NCBI GenBank assembly: GCA_038227995.1
Contig: JBBRPP010000004.1
Coordinates: 1 to 64,000, forward strand
Direction of reading: 5' to 3'
Origin: WLMZ01 sp038227995
GTDB lineage: Bacteria > Actinomycetota > Acidimicrobiia > Acidimicrobiales > Ilumatobacteraceae
DNA length: 64,000 nt
Every line of letters begins with the position of its first letter. The stretch's first letter is position 1. The notes beneath the pieces are model-generated. The model made no database searches, was not told where the DNA came from, and was given only the letters and a program-made list of their open reading frames with translations. The translations under genes and the position numbers were made by a program. Below are positions 50,598 to 60,456 of the stretch, piece after piece.

Positions 50598-51032
50598 ATG
50601 CCCTACAACGAAGCCCCCGCCGACTGGTGGAAGACGTTCATCGATGCGCTTCGGGCGCACACCGCCAAACTCGCGATCGTCCGGGCTGATGGCAGCCCCT
50701 TGGTCGCGCCGATCTGGATCGACCGTGACGGCGATCAGATCGTGTTCATGACGTCGGCCGACACCATCAAGGGCAAGTCGATCCTGCGCGACGGCCGGGT
50801 GAGCCTGTGCCTCGACAACGAGACACCTCCCTTCGACTTCGTCACGATCAGCGGCACGACATCGACATCGACCGACCCGGCAGAACTCCTCGCTTGGAGC
50901 ACGCGAATCGCCGGGCGCTACATGGGCGCTGACCAGGCCGAGGCCTATGGGCGACGCAACGCCGTCCCGCCGGAGATGGTCGTGCGGGTCACGCCGACGA
51001 GCATCGTCGCCAAGAACAACGTCGCCGACTGA
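50598..51032 (+). CDS. PPOX-class F420/flavin-dependent enzyme
   Basis: 144 residues of the split-barrel family. LAIVRADGSPLVAPIWIDRDGDQIVFMTSADTIKGKSILRDGRVSLCLD contains the cofactor-binding strands, and VTISGTTSTSTDP and RYMGADQAEAYGRR follow. This subgroup in actinobacteria usually binds deazaflavin F420 and reduces small molecules. GGAG precedes the ATG. Confidence 0.85.
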   Translation: MPYNEAPADWWKTFIDALRAHTAKLAIVRADGSPLVAPIWIDRDGDQIVFMTSADTIKGKSILRDGRVSLCLDNETPPFDFVTISGTTSTSTDPAELLAWSTRIAGRYMGADQAEAYGRRNAVPPEMVVRVTPTSIVAKNNVAD

Positions 51033-51082
51033 TCGACAGTCCGTCGACTCGCGGGCGGCCGTCAGGAAGCCGGGCCCGCGCG

Positions 51083-51088
51083 TAGCCT
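51083..51088 (+). promoter_or_regulatory. -10 element TAGCCT, leaderless promoter of the VOC gene
   Basis: TAGCCT is followed by exactly 6 nt and the ATG at 51095. Confidence 0.5.
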
Positions 51089-51094
51089 GATGAC

Positions 51095-51469
51095 ATGAAC
51101 GTCGTGGGACTTGATCACATCGTGTTGAACGTCGCTGACACCGAACGGTCGCTGGCGTGGTACATCGACGTCGTCGGGCTCGAGGGCGTGCGCGTCGATC
51201 TGTGGCGCGAGAAGAAGGCCTTCTTCCCGTCCGTACGCGTCGATGCCGGAACCATCATCGATCTGCTGGAGACTCCGCCGACGGGTTCGAACATGGATCA
51301 CCTGTGCCTCGTCGTCAGCCGAGCCGACGTCGACGCGATCGTTGCCGACGAGCGCTTCACCGTGATCGACGGACCTGGAAGCCGCTACGGTGCCCGCGGC
51401 GATGGCTGGTCGGTGTACGTCAAGGATCCCGACGGGAACACGGTCGAGTTCCGTTCATACGGCGAGTAG
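51095..51469 (+). CDS. VOC (glyoxalase-like) family protein
   Basis: 124 residues, a single-copy VOC unit pair: GLDHIVLNVADTERSLAWYIDVVGLEGVRVD in the first half and DHLCLVVSRADVDAIV ... VYVKDPDGNTVEFRSYGE in the second. Metal-ligand positions (His in LDHI, His in MDHL, Glu in VEFR) are present. The substrate is unknown. It precedes the LuxR-type regulator by about 30 bases on the same strand. Confidence 0.9.
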   Translation: MNVVGLDHIVLNVADTERSLAWYIDVVGLEGVRVDLWREKKAFFPSVRVDAGTIIDLLETPPTGSNMDHLCLVVSRADVDAIVADERFTVIDGPGSRYGARGDGWSVYVKDPDGNTVEFRSYGE

Positions 51470-51498
51470 AAGCCGCAACCGTGCGCTCGGAAGGTGAT

Positions 51499-54129
51499 GT
51501 GTTCCCGCGCGAGACACTGGTCGAACGCGACGGTCAGCTGACCGAGCTGCACAGCGCGTTGGCGCGCGCCCGAAGCGGTAGTGGCGGGGTCGCGCTGATC
51601 ACCGGTGAAGCAGGTGCGGGGAAGTCGTCGTTGATCAGGGCGTTCGTCGAACAGGCTGCTGGACAACCGACGGTGTTGCGCGGGGCGTGCGATCCGTTGT
51701 CCGTCCCGCGACCGATGGGGCCGCTGGTCGACGCGGCGGGTGAAGCCGATCCCGCACTCGCCGAACAGATCGAACGGGGAGCATCGCGAGCCGCAACCTT
51801 TTCGATCGCGCTGTCGCTGATCGACGGGTCGCGCACGGGCGGCCGGGCGACGATCTTCGTCATCGAAGATGCGCATTGGGCGGACGACGCGACGCTCGAT
51901 CTGCTGACGTTTCTCGGTCGACGGATCATCCGCTTCCCGACCCTCCTGGTGATCAGTTTCCGCGACGACGAGGTCGGATCTCGACACCCGTTGCGCGCTC
52001 GGCTCGGTGACCTCGCCGACGCGATCCGATGCCGCATGCGACTTCCTCCGCTGTCCGTTGCGGCGGTGGACGCGTTGGCGACGGCCGCAGGCGTCGTCGC
52101 AAGCGGCCTCCATTCGATGACGGGCGGCAATCCGTTCTTCGTGACGGAGGTCCTCGGTGCGGGTTCCGATGCCGTGCCGGAATCGATCCGCGAGGCCGTG
52201 CTGGCGCGAGCGGGGCGCCTCCCAGCACCAGCCCGACTCGTGCTCGACGCGGCCTCGGTGGTGCCGGGACGAACCGAGCGATGGTTGCTCGCGGCTCTGG
52301 TGAACGGCGCCGACGTACGACCAGGATTGGAGACGTGTCTCGAGCGCGGCTTGTTGTTGAGCGACGCCGACGGGTCGACATCGTTTCGTCACGAACTGGC
52401 TCGGCTGGCGATCGTCGATGCGCTGCCGGGCGCACGCCGAAGTGACTTCCATGTCCGCGCCACCGAGGCACTGGCGAACCCCCCTCTGGGTCCGCCTGAT
52501 CGCACTCGGCTCGCCTTTCATGCGTCCGAGGCAGACGACGCGGCCGCAGTGATCGAACATGCGCCCCTCGCTGCCGCGCAGGCGGCGGCAGTCGGCGCCC
52601 ATCGAGAGTGTGTCAGCCACCTCCGGTCAGCGCTGCGGTACCGCAACAGGATGTCGGCCTCCGAGTGTGCGGACCTCCTGTTGCGACTGGCGCGGGCGTC
52701 AGGCCTGCTCGGCCGGCACGAGGATGCACTCGTTGTGTACGACGAAGCCGCGACCATCCTCCGCGGCGTCGGTGACGTCGACGGAGCCGACGAAGCAACG
52801 ATCGAGAGCGATCGATCGCTGATCTCGCTGGGTCGAACGGCCGAGGCGATGAGCCGAGTCGATTCCGTCACGCGCCGACTCGGGCCCGACGCCGGCGGAC
52901 GAATCGCCGCACTCGTCGCAGGCACCCAGTCCTCGCTGTTCATGCTGGCGAGGCGATTCACCGACGCCGAGGTCGCCGGCGTGCGCGCCATCGCACTCGC
53001 GCAGCAGATCGGCGATGACCAGATCATCGCCGAGGTCAGCATCCAGAGCGGAATCGCCCTCGCGATGAGCGGGGATCCCGACGGACTGGTACGGATCGAG
53101 CACGGCATCGACATCTCCACCCGGATCGGCGACGACACACTGGTGTCACTCGGACATTCTCAGATCGGCTCGGGGTACGGCGAGATGCGCCAGTACGGCA
53201 TCGCCGTCCCAGCACTGAACGCCGGCATCGCATTCGCCGGCCGACGCGAACTCGTCTCGTCGATCAACTACATGAGCGCCTGGCTCGGCCGTTGCCAACT
53301 CGAACTCGGGCAGTGGGACGACGCAGCTTCGACCGCAGGGTCACTCGTCCGCAGTCCGTTGTGCGTGGGCATCAGCCGCTTCGTCGCGCTGACGACGCTG
53401 GGATGGTTGCGGGCCAGGCGCGGTGACCCGGATGTACAAACGCTGCTCGACGAGGCGCTCGCGCTCGCGCGCACCACCGGGCACGTGCAGCGCCTGTGGC
53501 CGATCGCGGCCTGCCGCGCGGAAGCAGCCTGGCTCGGCGATCGTTTGTCCGACGAGCTCGCGTTGATCGACGAGGTCGCGGCGATGGCCGCCGAGCTGAA
53601 CTACCGGCGGGCCGTCGAGGAGCTTGCGTTCTGGCGATACATACACGATGGAATCCACCGCGGCGATCCCTCGACGGCAACCACGCCGTTCGGGTTGATC
53701 GTTGCCGGCGACGCCGATGGCGCCGCCCGACGGTGGTCCGACATCGGCTGCCCGTACGAGACAGCGATGGCTCTGACGATCGCCAGCACCGTCGACACGC
53801 TCCGCGCCGCCCATCGCATCTTCGATCAACTCGACGCCACGCCGATGCGAATCCGGACCGCTGCAGCGATTCGCGATGCGGGTGGATCGGCACCGCGACG
53901 GCCGGCCGCCAGCGCTCGTTCCAACCCGCACAGCCTCACCGACCGTGAGTTGGAAGTGCTCGTACTCGTCACCGCGGGACGGAGCAATCGCGAGATCGCC
54001 GACGAGCTGTTCATCAGCGTCAAGACCGCCGGCCATCACGTGTCGCACGTTCTGGCCAAGATGGGCGTTCGTTCTCGATCCGAGGCCGCGGTCGCGGGCG
54101 AACGGCTGGGCGTGACCGGTCCGAGATAG
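51499..54129 (+). CDS. LuxR-family ATPase transcriptional regulator (LAL/MalT-like)
   Basis: 876 residues from the GTG at 51499, which follows GGAAGG; a GTG six codons upstream is an alternative. The N-terminal STAND-type ATPase has Walker A GEAGAGKSS and Walker B IFVIEDAHWAD. A long helical TPR-like region follows (about 380-780). The C-terminus is a LuxR helix-turn-helix, SLTDRELEVLVLVTAGRSNREIADELF. Such LAL regulators activate transcription in response to a ligand or partner protein. The target is unknown; the VOC and DUF4242 neighbours are candidates. Confidence 0.9.
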   Translation: MFPRETLVERDGQLTELHSALARARSGSGGVALITGEAGAGKSSLIRAFVEQAAGQPTVLRGACDPLSVPRPMGPLVDAAGEADPALAEQIERGASRAATFSIALSLIDGSRTGGRATIFVIEDAHWADDATLDLLTFLGRRIIRFPTLLVISFRDDEVGSRHPLRARLGDLADAIRCRMRLPPLSVAAVDALATAAGVVASGLHSMTGGNPFFVTEVLGAGSDAVPESIREAVLARAGRLPAPARLVLDAASVVPGRTERWLLAALVNGADVRPGLETCLERGLLLSDADGSTSFRHELARLAIVDALPGARRSDFHVRATEALANPPLGPPDRTRLAFHASEADDAAAVIEHAPLAAAQAAAVGAHRECVSHLRSALRYRNRMSASECADLLLRLARASGLLGRHEDALVVYDEAATILRGVGDVDGADEATIESDRSLISLGRTAEAMSRVDSVTRRLGPDAGGRIAALVAGTQSSLFMLARRFTDAEVAGVRAIALAQQIGDDQIIAEVSIQSGIALAMSGDPDGLVRIEHGIDISTRIGDDTLVSLGHSQIGSGYGEMRQYGIAVPALNAGIAFAGRRELVSSINYMSAWLGRCQLELGQWDDAASTAGSLVRSPLCVGISRFVALTTLGWLRARRGDPDVQTLLDEALALARTTGHVQRLWPIAACRAEAAWLGDRLSDELALIDEVAAMAAELNYRRAVEELAFWRYIHDGIHRGDPSTATTPFGLIVAGDADGAARRWSDIGCPYETAMALTIASTVDTLRAAHRIFDQLDATPMRIRTAAAIRDAGGSAPRRPAASARSNPHSLTDRELEVLVLVTAGRSNREIADELFISVKTAGHHVSHVLAKMGVRSRSEAAVAGERLGVTGPR

Positions 54130-54239
54130 GCAACGAAGGCAGATGATGTAGGGAATCCTCCCGATGTGTGGGCATCGCGTTCGGCGCATCGTGACTGCAG
54201 GAGCCATCACGATTATGGCCATCACCCAAGGAGCCCATC

Positions 54240-54518
54240 ATGCCCAAGTACGTCATCGAACGCGATCTGCCCGGCGCCGGCAAGCTGACCGACGCTGAGC
54301 TCACCGCAGTGTCGGCCAAGTCGGTCGAGGTCTTGTCCACCATGGCCCCGCGTGCCCAGTGGCTGCAGAGCTACGTCACCGACGACAAGCTGTTCTGCGT
54401 CTATGTCGCCGACGATCCCGAGGCCATCCGCGAGCACGCCACCAAGGGCGGCTTCCCGGTGACCGCCGTGCATCGGGTCAGCTCGATCATCGATCCGACC
54501 ACCGCCGAACTCAACTGA
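54240..54518 (+). CDS. DUF4242 family protein (SCO4226-like, possible nickel binding)
   Basis: 92 residues. It starts MPKYVIERDLPGAGKLTDAEL and continues QWLQSYVTDDKLFCVYVADDPEAIREHATKGGFP, the family pattern of the ferredoxin-like DUF4242 proteins. A Streptomyces member has been described as nickel-binding. AAGGAG lies 7 nt before the ATG. A hairpin terminator follows 10 nt after the stop. Confidence 0.88.
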   Translation: MPKYVIERDLPGAGKLTDAELTAVSAKSVEVLSTMAPRAQWLQSYVTDDKLFCVYVADDPEAIREHATKGGFPVTAVHRVSSIIDPTTAELN

Positions 54519-54527
54519 CGGCCAGTT

Positions 54528-54555
54528 CCCAGCCGACGGGCGGTCGTCGGCTGGG
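54528..54555 (+). terminator. Hairpin terminator
   Basis: CCCAGCCGAC and GTCGGCTGGG pair over 10 bp around an 8-nt loop, directly after the DUF4242 gene and before the mfd promoter. There is no T tract. Confidence 0.6.
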
Positions 54556-54587
54556 CTGCTGAATGCCCGCGTCGAGGGCTCCTCCGA

Positions 54588-54593
54588 TACCCT
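54588..54593 (+). promoter_or_regulatory. -10 element TACCCT upstream of mfd
   Basis: TACCCT lies 10 nt before the ATG of mfd; no Shine-Dalgarno. Confidence 0.4.
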
Positions 54594-54603
54594 CGATTGC
54601 CCC

Positions 54604-57600
54604 ATGCATCTCGCTGCGCTGCCCCCGTACCTTCGCAATGAACAGGCGCTGACGCAGGCGCTCGGCAAGCCGAACGCAGTGATCGCGGTGCCCGAAGCCG
54701 CTCGCCCGATCTCGCTCGCCGCCCTGCAGCACCTCAGCTCGCGCCGGCCGCTGGTCGTCGCCTGCCCGACCGGCACGGCAGCCGGCCAGCTCTACGACGA
54801 CCTCCAGCAGTTCCTGCCCGACGGCGACGTGATGCTGTTCCCCGCGTGGGAGACCCTGCCGTTCGAGCGGGTCAGCCCCAGCGTCGAGACCATGGGTCGG
54901 CGGCTCGAAGTCCTGTGGCGGCTGCGCGACATCGAACGCTGTCCAGCGATCATCGTCGCCAGCGTTCGCTCGCTGTTGCAGCGTCTCGGGCCCGGCGCGT
55001 TGACAGTCGAGCCGGTTCGGGTGAAACCCGGGAGCACGCTCGACCCCGAAGAACTGCTGCAGACGCTGGTCGCCGGCGGGTATCGCCGCGAGGAACTGGT
55101 CGAGCACCGCGGCGAGGTCGCGCGACGTGGCGCCATCATCGACGTCTTCCCGTCGACCGCCGACGCGCCCATCCGTATCGACCTGTGGGGCGACGAGGTC
55201 GACCGACTGACGACCATCAGCGTCAACGATCAACGCAGCATCGCCGACCTGACCGAAGCGCTGATCTTCCCAGCGCGAGAACTCTTGCCCAGCGCCGCTG
55301 TCCGCACCCGGGCGACCGAACTCATCGCCGAGGAACCATGGGGTCGCGAGCAGTGGGAGCGGTTGTCCGAAGGTGCCCACTTCGACGGCATGGAGAGCTG
55401 GCTGCCGTGGCTGACCGACACCGATCTGCTCCTCACCGACGTGCTCCCGGCAACGGGCAAGGTCGTCATCGTCGAGCCGCGTCGTATGCGCGATCGTGCC
55501 CAGGACCTGCTTGCTGAAGAAGACGACCTCGCTCGCGCGCTGGCCAGCACGTGGGGCCGCGATCCCGAGGTCCCGTTCCCGCGTCTCCACGCCGAACCCG
55601 ACAAGCTGCTGGGCAGTGACGTCGGCGCGTGGCTGATGACCGTGACCCCCGAGCATCCCGAATCGCCGATGGTGAACGCAAGCAGCTGGGGCCCGGTCGT
55701 GGGCGACGGCGAAGGCCTCACCACACGACTCAACGAGCTGCTCGCCGACAAGTGGCGCATCGTGGTCGCGGCCGACGGCGAAGGGTCGGCGCAGCGATTG
55801 GCGCAACTGCTGCGCGAACGCGGCCTCGACTTCGCCGTCAGCGCGGCCGGGGATTCGAACGAGTTCGCCCGCCCCGGGGGCCGCGTCGTCGTCGCTCCGC
55901 TTCATCGCGGCGTCATCATCCCGTCGGCCAAGTTGGCGATCCTGGCCGAAGGCGACCTCACCGGTCGCCGACGTACCCATCGCCAACCACGCGCTCGCAA
56001 GCGCGAGAGCGCCGGCTTCTTCGAAGATCTGAAGAAGGGCAACTACGTCGTGCACCATCAGCACGGCGTCGGCCAGTACGAAGGCATGGTCAAGCGAACC
56101 ATCGGGGGCGTCGAGCGCGACTACCTGCTGCTCGCGTACAAGGGCGGCGACAAGCTGTACATCCCCAGCGATCAGATCGACACGATCCGCCAGTACGTCG
56201 GCGGCGAGGCACCCGTTTTGCACCGCCTCGGTGGTGCCGACTTCGCCAAGGCCAAGGCCAAGGTCAAGTCGGCTGTGCGCGAGATCGCCCAGGAACTCGT
56301 GGTGCTGTACCAGAAGCGGGTCAACGCCGAGGGCTACGCGTTCGGTCAGGACACGCCATGGCAACACGACATGGAGGACGCGTTCCCGTTCGTCGAGACA
56401 CCTGATCAGAAGCAGGCGATCGAGGACACCAAGGCCGACATGGAGCGTGCCTTTCCGATGGACCGACTGGTGTGCGGCGACGTCGGCTTCGGCAAGACCG
56501 AGGTCGCAGTGCGCGCGGCGTTCAAGGCGATCCAGGACGGCAAGCAGGTCGCGGTGATGGCGCCGACGACGTTGCTCGCAACGCAGCACGGCAACGTGTT
56601 CGCCGATCGGTTCGCCGGCTTCCCGGTGCGAGTCGAGGTCCTCAGTCGATTCCTCACCAACAGTCAAGCGAAGAAGGTCATCGACGGTCTCGCCACCGGC
56701 GAGGTCGACTGCGTCATCGGCACTCATCGATTGCTGCAGGAAAGCGTGCGGTTCAAGGATCTCGGTCTGCTCGTCGTCGACGAGGAACAAAGGTTCGGTG
56801 TGCAGCACAAGGAGGCGATGAAGAAGCTCAAGGTGAACGTCGACGTCCTGACGCTCAGCGCGACGCCGATCCCACGCACGCTCGAGATGAGCCTGGTCGG
56901 CATCCGCGACCTTTCGCTGCTGCAGACTCCCCCGGCCGATCGCCAGCCGATCCTCACCTTCGTCGGCGAGTACGACGAACGGGTCGCGGTCGAATCGATC
57001 CGCCGCGAACTGCTCCGTGAAGGTCAGGTGTTCTGGGTCCACAACCGAGTGCAATCGATCGAGCACTGCGCGACACGTCTGCGCGAGTTGGTTCCCGAGG
57101 CCCGCATCGCGATCGCGCACGGTCAGATGGACGAAGGCACGCTCGAACAAGTCGTGCTCGACTTCTCCGAGGGCAACCTCGACGTGCTCGTCTGCACCAC
57201 CATCATCGAGAGCGGCATCGACATGCCGACGGTGAACACGTTGGTCGTCGAACGCGCCGACCTGTTGGGCCTGGGCCAGATGCATCAGTTGCGTGGCCGA
57301 GTCGGGCGCAGCGGATCACGTGCGTACGCCTACCTCTTCTATCCGCCCGACAAGAGCCTCACCGAAGAGGCCTATGAGCGCCTGAAGACGATCGGCGAGG
57401 CCACCGACCTCGGCAGCGGCTTCAAGATCGCGATGCGCGACCTCGAGATCCGCGGCGCCGGCAACCTGCTCGGTCAGGCCCAGAGCGGGCACATCGCGGC
57501 AGTGGGCTACGACCTCTACTGTCAGATGGTCACCGAAGCCGTCAGCGAGATGAAGGGCGAGGAACCGAAGGAGCCGAACGAGGTCAAGCTCGACGTCCCG

Positions 57601-58032
57601 ACCGACGCCCACCTACCGCCCACGTACGTGCCCAAGGAAGAGTTGAGGCTCGAGGCATACCGGCGCCTTGCCGGCATCACGTCCGACGCAGACGTCGACG
57701 ACATCCGCAACGAATGGGAGGACCGCTACGGCCCGCTGCCCGCGTCGGCCGAGGCGCTGCTGATGATCGGCCGCCTGCGCGCCGACTGCAACCGGCTCGG
57801 TTTGAAGGACATCACCATCAGCTCGAACCAGGCCCGACTGGGACCGATCACGCTCAAGGCCAGCGAGGCGATGCGCTTGCGCCGCCTCTCGCGAGACGCC
57901 ATCGTGAAGGAAGACCTCCGCCAACTCGTCGTCCCGATCAAGCGAGGGATGGATCCAGCGACGTTTCTGGTCGGCTTCCTTCGCGAGCTGATTCCGCCCG
58001 CGGCCCTCGAAACGGTAGGGTCGCAGGCGTGA
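54604..58032 (+). CDS. mfd: Transcription-repair coupling factor Mfd
   Basis: 1142 residues, the normal size. The UvrB-like N-terminal part has LFPAWETLPFERVSPS. The RNA polymerase-interacting domain contains GNYVVHHQHGVGQYEGM. The translocase has MDRLVCGDVGFGKTEVAVRAAF (Walker A), VVDEEQRFGV (DEEQ) and LSATPIPRTLEMSL, and the TRG motif region follows around DLLGLGQMHQLRGRVGRSG. It removes stalled RNA polymerase and recruits UvrA. Its stop overlaps the next gene by GTGA. mfd-mazG-eno-ftsB is a conserved actinobacterial order. Confidence 0.97.
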   Translation: MHLAALPPYLRNEQALTQALGKPNAVIAVPEAARPISLAALQHLSSRRPLVVACPTGTAAGQLYDDLQQFLPDGDVMLFPAWETLPFERVSPSVETMGRRLEVLWRLRDIERCPAIIVASVRSLLQRLGPGALTVEPVRVKPGSTLDPEELLQTLVAGGYRREELVEHRGEVARRGAIIDVFPSTADAPIRIDLWGDEVDRLTTISVNDQRSIADLTEALIFPARELLPSAAVRTRATELIAEEPWGREQWERLSEGAHFDGMESWLPWLTDTDLLLTDVLPATGKVVIVEPRRMRDRAQDLLAEEDDLARALASTWGRDPEVPFPRLHAEPDKLLGSDVGAWLMTVTPEHPESPMVNASSWGPVVGDGEGLTTRLNELLADKWRIVVAADGEGSAQRLAQLLRERGLDFAVSAAGDSNEFARPGGRVVVAPLHRGVIIPSAKLAILAEGDLTGRRRTHRQPRARKRESAGFFEDLKKGNYVVHHQHGVGQYEGMVKRTIGGVERDYLLLAYKGGDKLYIPSDQIDTIRQYVGGEAPVLHRLGGADFAKAKAKVKSAVREIAQELVVLYQKRVNAEGYAFGQDTPWQHDMEDAFPFVETPDQKQAIEDTKADMERAFPMDRLVCGDVGFGKTEVAVRAAFKAIQDGKQVAVMAPTTLLATQHGNVFADRFAGFPVRVEVLSRFLTNSQAKKVIDGLATGEVDCVIGTHRLLQESVRFKDLGLLVVDEEQRFGVQHKEAMKKLKVNVDVLTLSATPIPRTLEMSLVGIRDLSLLQTPPADRQPILTFVGEYDERVAVESIRRELLREGQVFWVHNRVQSIEHCATRLRELVPEARIAIAHGQMDEGTLEQVVLDFSEGNLDVLVCTTIIESGIDMPTVNTLVVERADLLGLGQMHQLRGRVGRSGSRAYAYLFYPPDKSLTEEAYERLKTIGEATDLGSGFKIAMRDLEIRGAGNLLGQAQSGHIAAVGYDLYCQMVTEAVSEMKGEEPKEPNEVKLDVPTDAHLPPTYVPKEELRLEAYRRLAGITSDADVDDIRNEWEDRYGPLPASAEALLMIGRLRADCNRLGLKDITISSNQARLGPITLKASEAMRLRRLSRDAIVKEDLRQLVVPIKRGMDPATFLVGFLRELIPPAALETVGSQA

Positions 58033-58940
58033 TTCGCCGCCTCCCCGCCGCTCTCGCCTCCGTCGCTCTCGCCGCCACGATCGCGTCAGGTTGCAGCACG
58101 TTCACCAAGAACAACAACGCTGCCACCGTCAGCGGGCGTCACCTCAGCATCACGGAATTCGAAACGCTGTCGAACGACCTCGCGCCCGCACCGAACTCGT
58201 TCGGCGAGAAGGACGGCAACACGGTACGCGGGATCCTCTCGGCCTGGGTTCGCATCACGGCCCTCATCGAGTCGCTCAAGGCCAAGGGTCTCACGATCAG
58301 CGATGCGCAACGCGCTGCCGCCGAGAAGAGCCTTTCGGCATCGGAGACAGGGTGGGCGACGTTCAAGCCGTCGACCAAGACCCTCGAGATCGAGTTCAGC
58401 GCCTCACAGACGCTCATCGCGAGCAACACGGATCTCGTCCCGGACGCAACGGTCCAAGCCGCGTACGAGAGCGGTGTGACGGCGTCGAACGTTCTGTGCC
58501 TGCGGCTGATGGCATTCAGCGATTTCACCAAAGCGCAATCGATCTCGGACCAGCTGAGCGCTGGCGGCGACTTCGCATCGCTCGCAATCAAGAACTCTGA
58601 GGACACGTCGACTGCTCCCGGCGGTGGGATCGAGCAGAACAACGGCAACGAGTGCTTCTTGACAACGACGCTCGGACAGAGCACGCAGCTGGACACCTTG
58701 TTGCAATCCGTGGGGACTGCCCCGGTCGGTCAGCCGACGAAGCCGATCCAGATCGGAAGCTTCTACTACATCCTCCTCGAGCGTCCCTACAGCGAGGTGT
58801 CGACGCACATCCGTCCGCTCATGACGTCGTTGCTCGCTGCACCGATCGCCAAGCAGCTGACGTCGTCCGCCAAGGCCGTCATCGACAGCCGCTACGGGAT
58901 GTGGGACGCGACCACCGGGCAAGTCGTCTCAACCCGTTGA
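58029..58940 (+). CDS. Lipoprotein with SurA/PpiC-like organisation
   Basis: 303 residues. The N-terminus RRLPAALASVALAATIASGC is a lipoprotein signal with a clear lipobox (ASGC). The following region (TVSGRHLSITEFETL) resembles the start of SurA-type chaperones. In the C-terminal half NVLCLRLMAFSDFTKAQSISDQLSAGGDFASLAIKNSEDTSTAPGGGIEQ looks like a degenerate parvulin (PpiC) domain. It may assist folding of exported proteins. The GTG overlaps the mfd stop by 4 bases. Mycobacteria carry a different lipoprotein (LpqU) nearby in the same gene series. Confidence 0.75.
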   Translation: MIRRLPAALASVALAATIASGCSTFTKNNNAATVSGRHLSITEFETLSNDLAPAPNSFGEKDGNTVRGILSAWVRITALIESLKAKGLTISDAQRAAAEKSLSASETGWATFKPSTKTLEIEFSASQTLIASNTDLVPDATVQAAYESGVTASNVLCLRLMAFSDFTKAQSISDQLSAGGDFASLAIKNSEDTSTAPGGGIEQNNGNECFLTTTLGQSTQLDTLLQSVGTAPVGQPTKPIQIGSFYYILLERPYSEVSTHIRPLMTSLLAAPIAKQLTSSAKAVIDSRYGMWDATTGQVVSTR

Positions 58941-58971
58941 TGGTCGCGATGTCGGCAGGGCCCACGTCCTG

Positions 58972-60456
58972 ATGAGCCGTCCACGGGTGATCGTCGTCGG
59001 GCTCGGACCCGGCGGCGCCGAGTACGTCACCGATCAGACGCGGCAAGCGATCACGGCGGCGCAGCATCGGTACCTGCGCACGTCGCGCCACCCGTCGGCG
59101 ACGCTCGTGCCCGACGCGATCACGTTCGATCACCTGTACGAATCAGCCGACACGTTCGATTCCGTCTATCAACAGGTGACCGAGATGCTGGTCGCCGCGG
59201 CAGTCGAGCACGGCGAGGTCCTGTACGCCGTGCCCGGGTCACCGTTGGTCCTGGAACGCAGCGTCCGACATCTGCACAGCGACAATCGGGTCGACTGCGT
59301 CATCCTGCCGGCGATCTCGTTCCTCGACGTGGCGTACGCCGCGCTGGGCATCGATCCAGTCGAGTCCGCGCTGCAGCTTGTCGACGGTCACGACTTTGCG
59401 ATCGCCGCGGCTGGCTCGACTGGTCCCATGCTGATCGCCCACTGCCATGCCAACTGGGTCCTCAGCGACATCAAGCTGGCGGTCGACGATGCCGGCTCGG
59501 TGTCCAACGACGACGCCGAGGTCGTGGTTCTGCAACGGCTGGGGACACCCGAGCAGTTGATCACCCACACCACGTGGGCCGAGATGGACTCCGCAGTCGA
59601 AGCCGACCACCTCACGAGCGTCTACGTGCCCCAACTCCGCGTGGCTGTCGCCGAGCACTACGCCCGGTTCCACGCCCTCGCCCGCACGTTGCGCGAGCAG
59701 TGTCCGTGGGACATCGAACAGACCCACGCCAGCCTCGTGCCGTACCTCCTCGAAGAGACGTACGAGGTCGTCGACGCCCTGCACGCGCTCGACCCCGACG
59801 ACGCGTCGACCGACGAGGACCTGATCGAAGAGCTCGGTGATCTGCTGTATCAGATCGAGTTCCACGCCACGATCGCCGAACAGCAGGGCCGGTTCACCAT
59901 CGCCGATGTGACGCAGGGGGTCCACGACAAGTTGGTGCGGCGCCACCCGCACGTGTTCGGCACGGTCGAGGTCGACTCCACCGATGAGGTGCTCTCGAAC
60001 TGGGAACGCATCAAGCGCACCGAGAAGAACCGCACCAGTGTCTTCGATGGCATCCCGACGTCGCTGCCATCGCTGTCATATGCGTACAAGGCACAGAAGA
60101 AAGCCGCCGGGGTCGGTTTCGACTGGCCGGATGTCGCGGGCGCATTGCCCAAGATCGCCGAAGAGGTCGACGAAGTCATGGAAGCTCACGCTGCGGGCGA
60201 CGCTGACGCAACCGCAAACGAGCTCGGCGATCTGTTGTTCTCGGTCGTCAATGTCGCCCGCCACCTGCGGATCGACCCCGAGGTCGCGTTACGCGGCGCG
60301 GTCACCAAATTCCGCCGGCGGTTCGAAGCGGTCGAACGACTTGCCGCAACCCGCGGCATCGACATCGCCGATGCAACGCTGGCGACGCTGGATCAGCTGT
60401 GGGACGACGTCAAGACGGCTGAGCCCGAGGCCGGCAACGGCGTTCCCATCGCCTGA
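58972..60456 (+). CDS. mazG: MazG nucleotide pyrophosphohydrolase with N-terminal tetrapyrrole-methylase-like domain
   Basis: 494 residues. Residues 1-220 are a SAM tetrapyrrole methylase-like domain (VIVVGLGPGGAEYVTDQT, LYAVPGSPLVLERSV). Two MazG units follow: CPWDIEQTHASLVPYLLEETYEVVDAL with EELGDLLYQIEFHA, and KIAEEVDEVMEAH with ELGDLLFSVVNVAR, which contain the EExxD-type metal sites. The same fusion is known as YabN in Bacillus. It removes aberrant nucleoside triphosphates. Its 3' end overlaps the opposed membrane-protein gene by 64 bases. Confidence 0.92.
   Translation: MSRPRVIVVGLGPGGAEYVTDQTRQAITAAQHRYLRTSRHPSATLVPDAITFDHLYESADTFDSVYQQVTEMLVAAAVEHGEVLYAVPGSPLVLERSVRHLHSDNRVDCVILPAISFLDVAYAALGIDPVESALQLVDGHDFAIAAAGSTGPMLIAHCHANWVLSDIKLAVDDAGSVSNDDAEVVVLQRLGTPEQLITHTTWAEMDSAVEADHLTSVYVPQLRVAVAEHYARFHALARTLREQCPWDIEQTHASLVPYLLEETYEVVDALHALDPDDASTDEDLIEELGDLLYQIEFHATIAEQQGRFTIADVTQGVHDKLVRRHPHVFGTVEVDSTDEVLSNWERIKRTEKNRTSVFDGIPTSLPSLSYAYKAQKKAAGVGFDWPDVAGALPKIAEEVDEVMEAHAAGDADATANELGDLLFSVVNVARHLRIDPEVALRGAVTKFRRRFEAVERLAATRGIDIADATLATLDQLWDDVKTAEPEAGNGVPIA

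Noticed and set aside
54511..57285. Minus-strand open frame of 924 codons opposite mfd
   Set aside because: It is antisense to clear Mfd motifs, and its His/Asp/Leu-rich translation has no domain.
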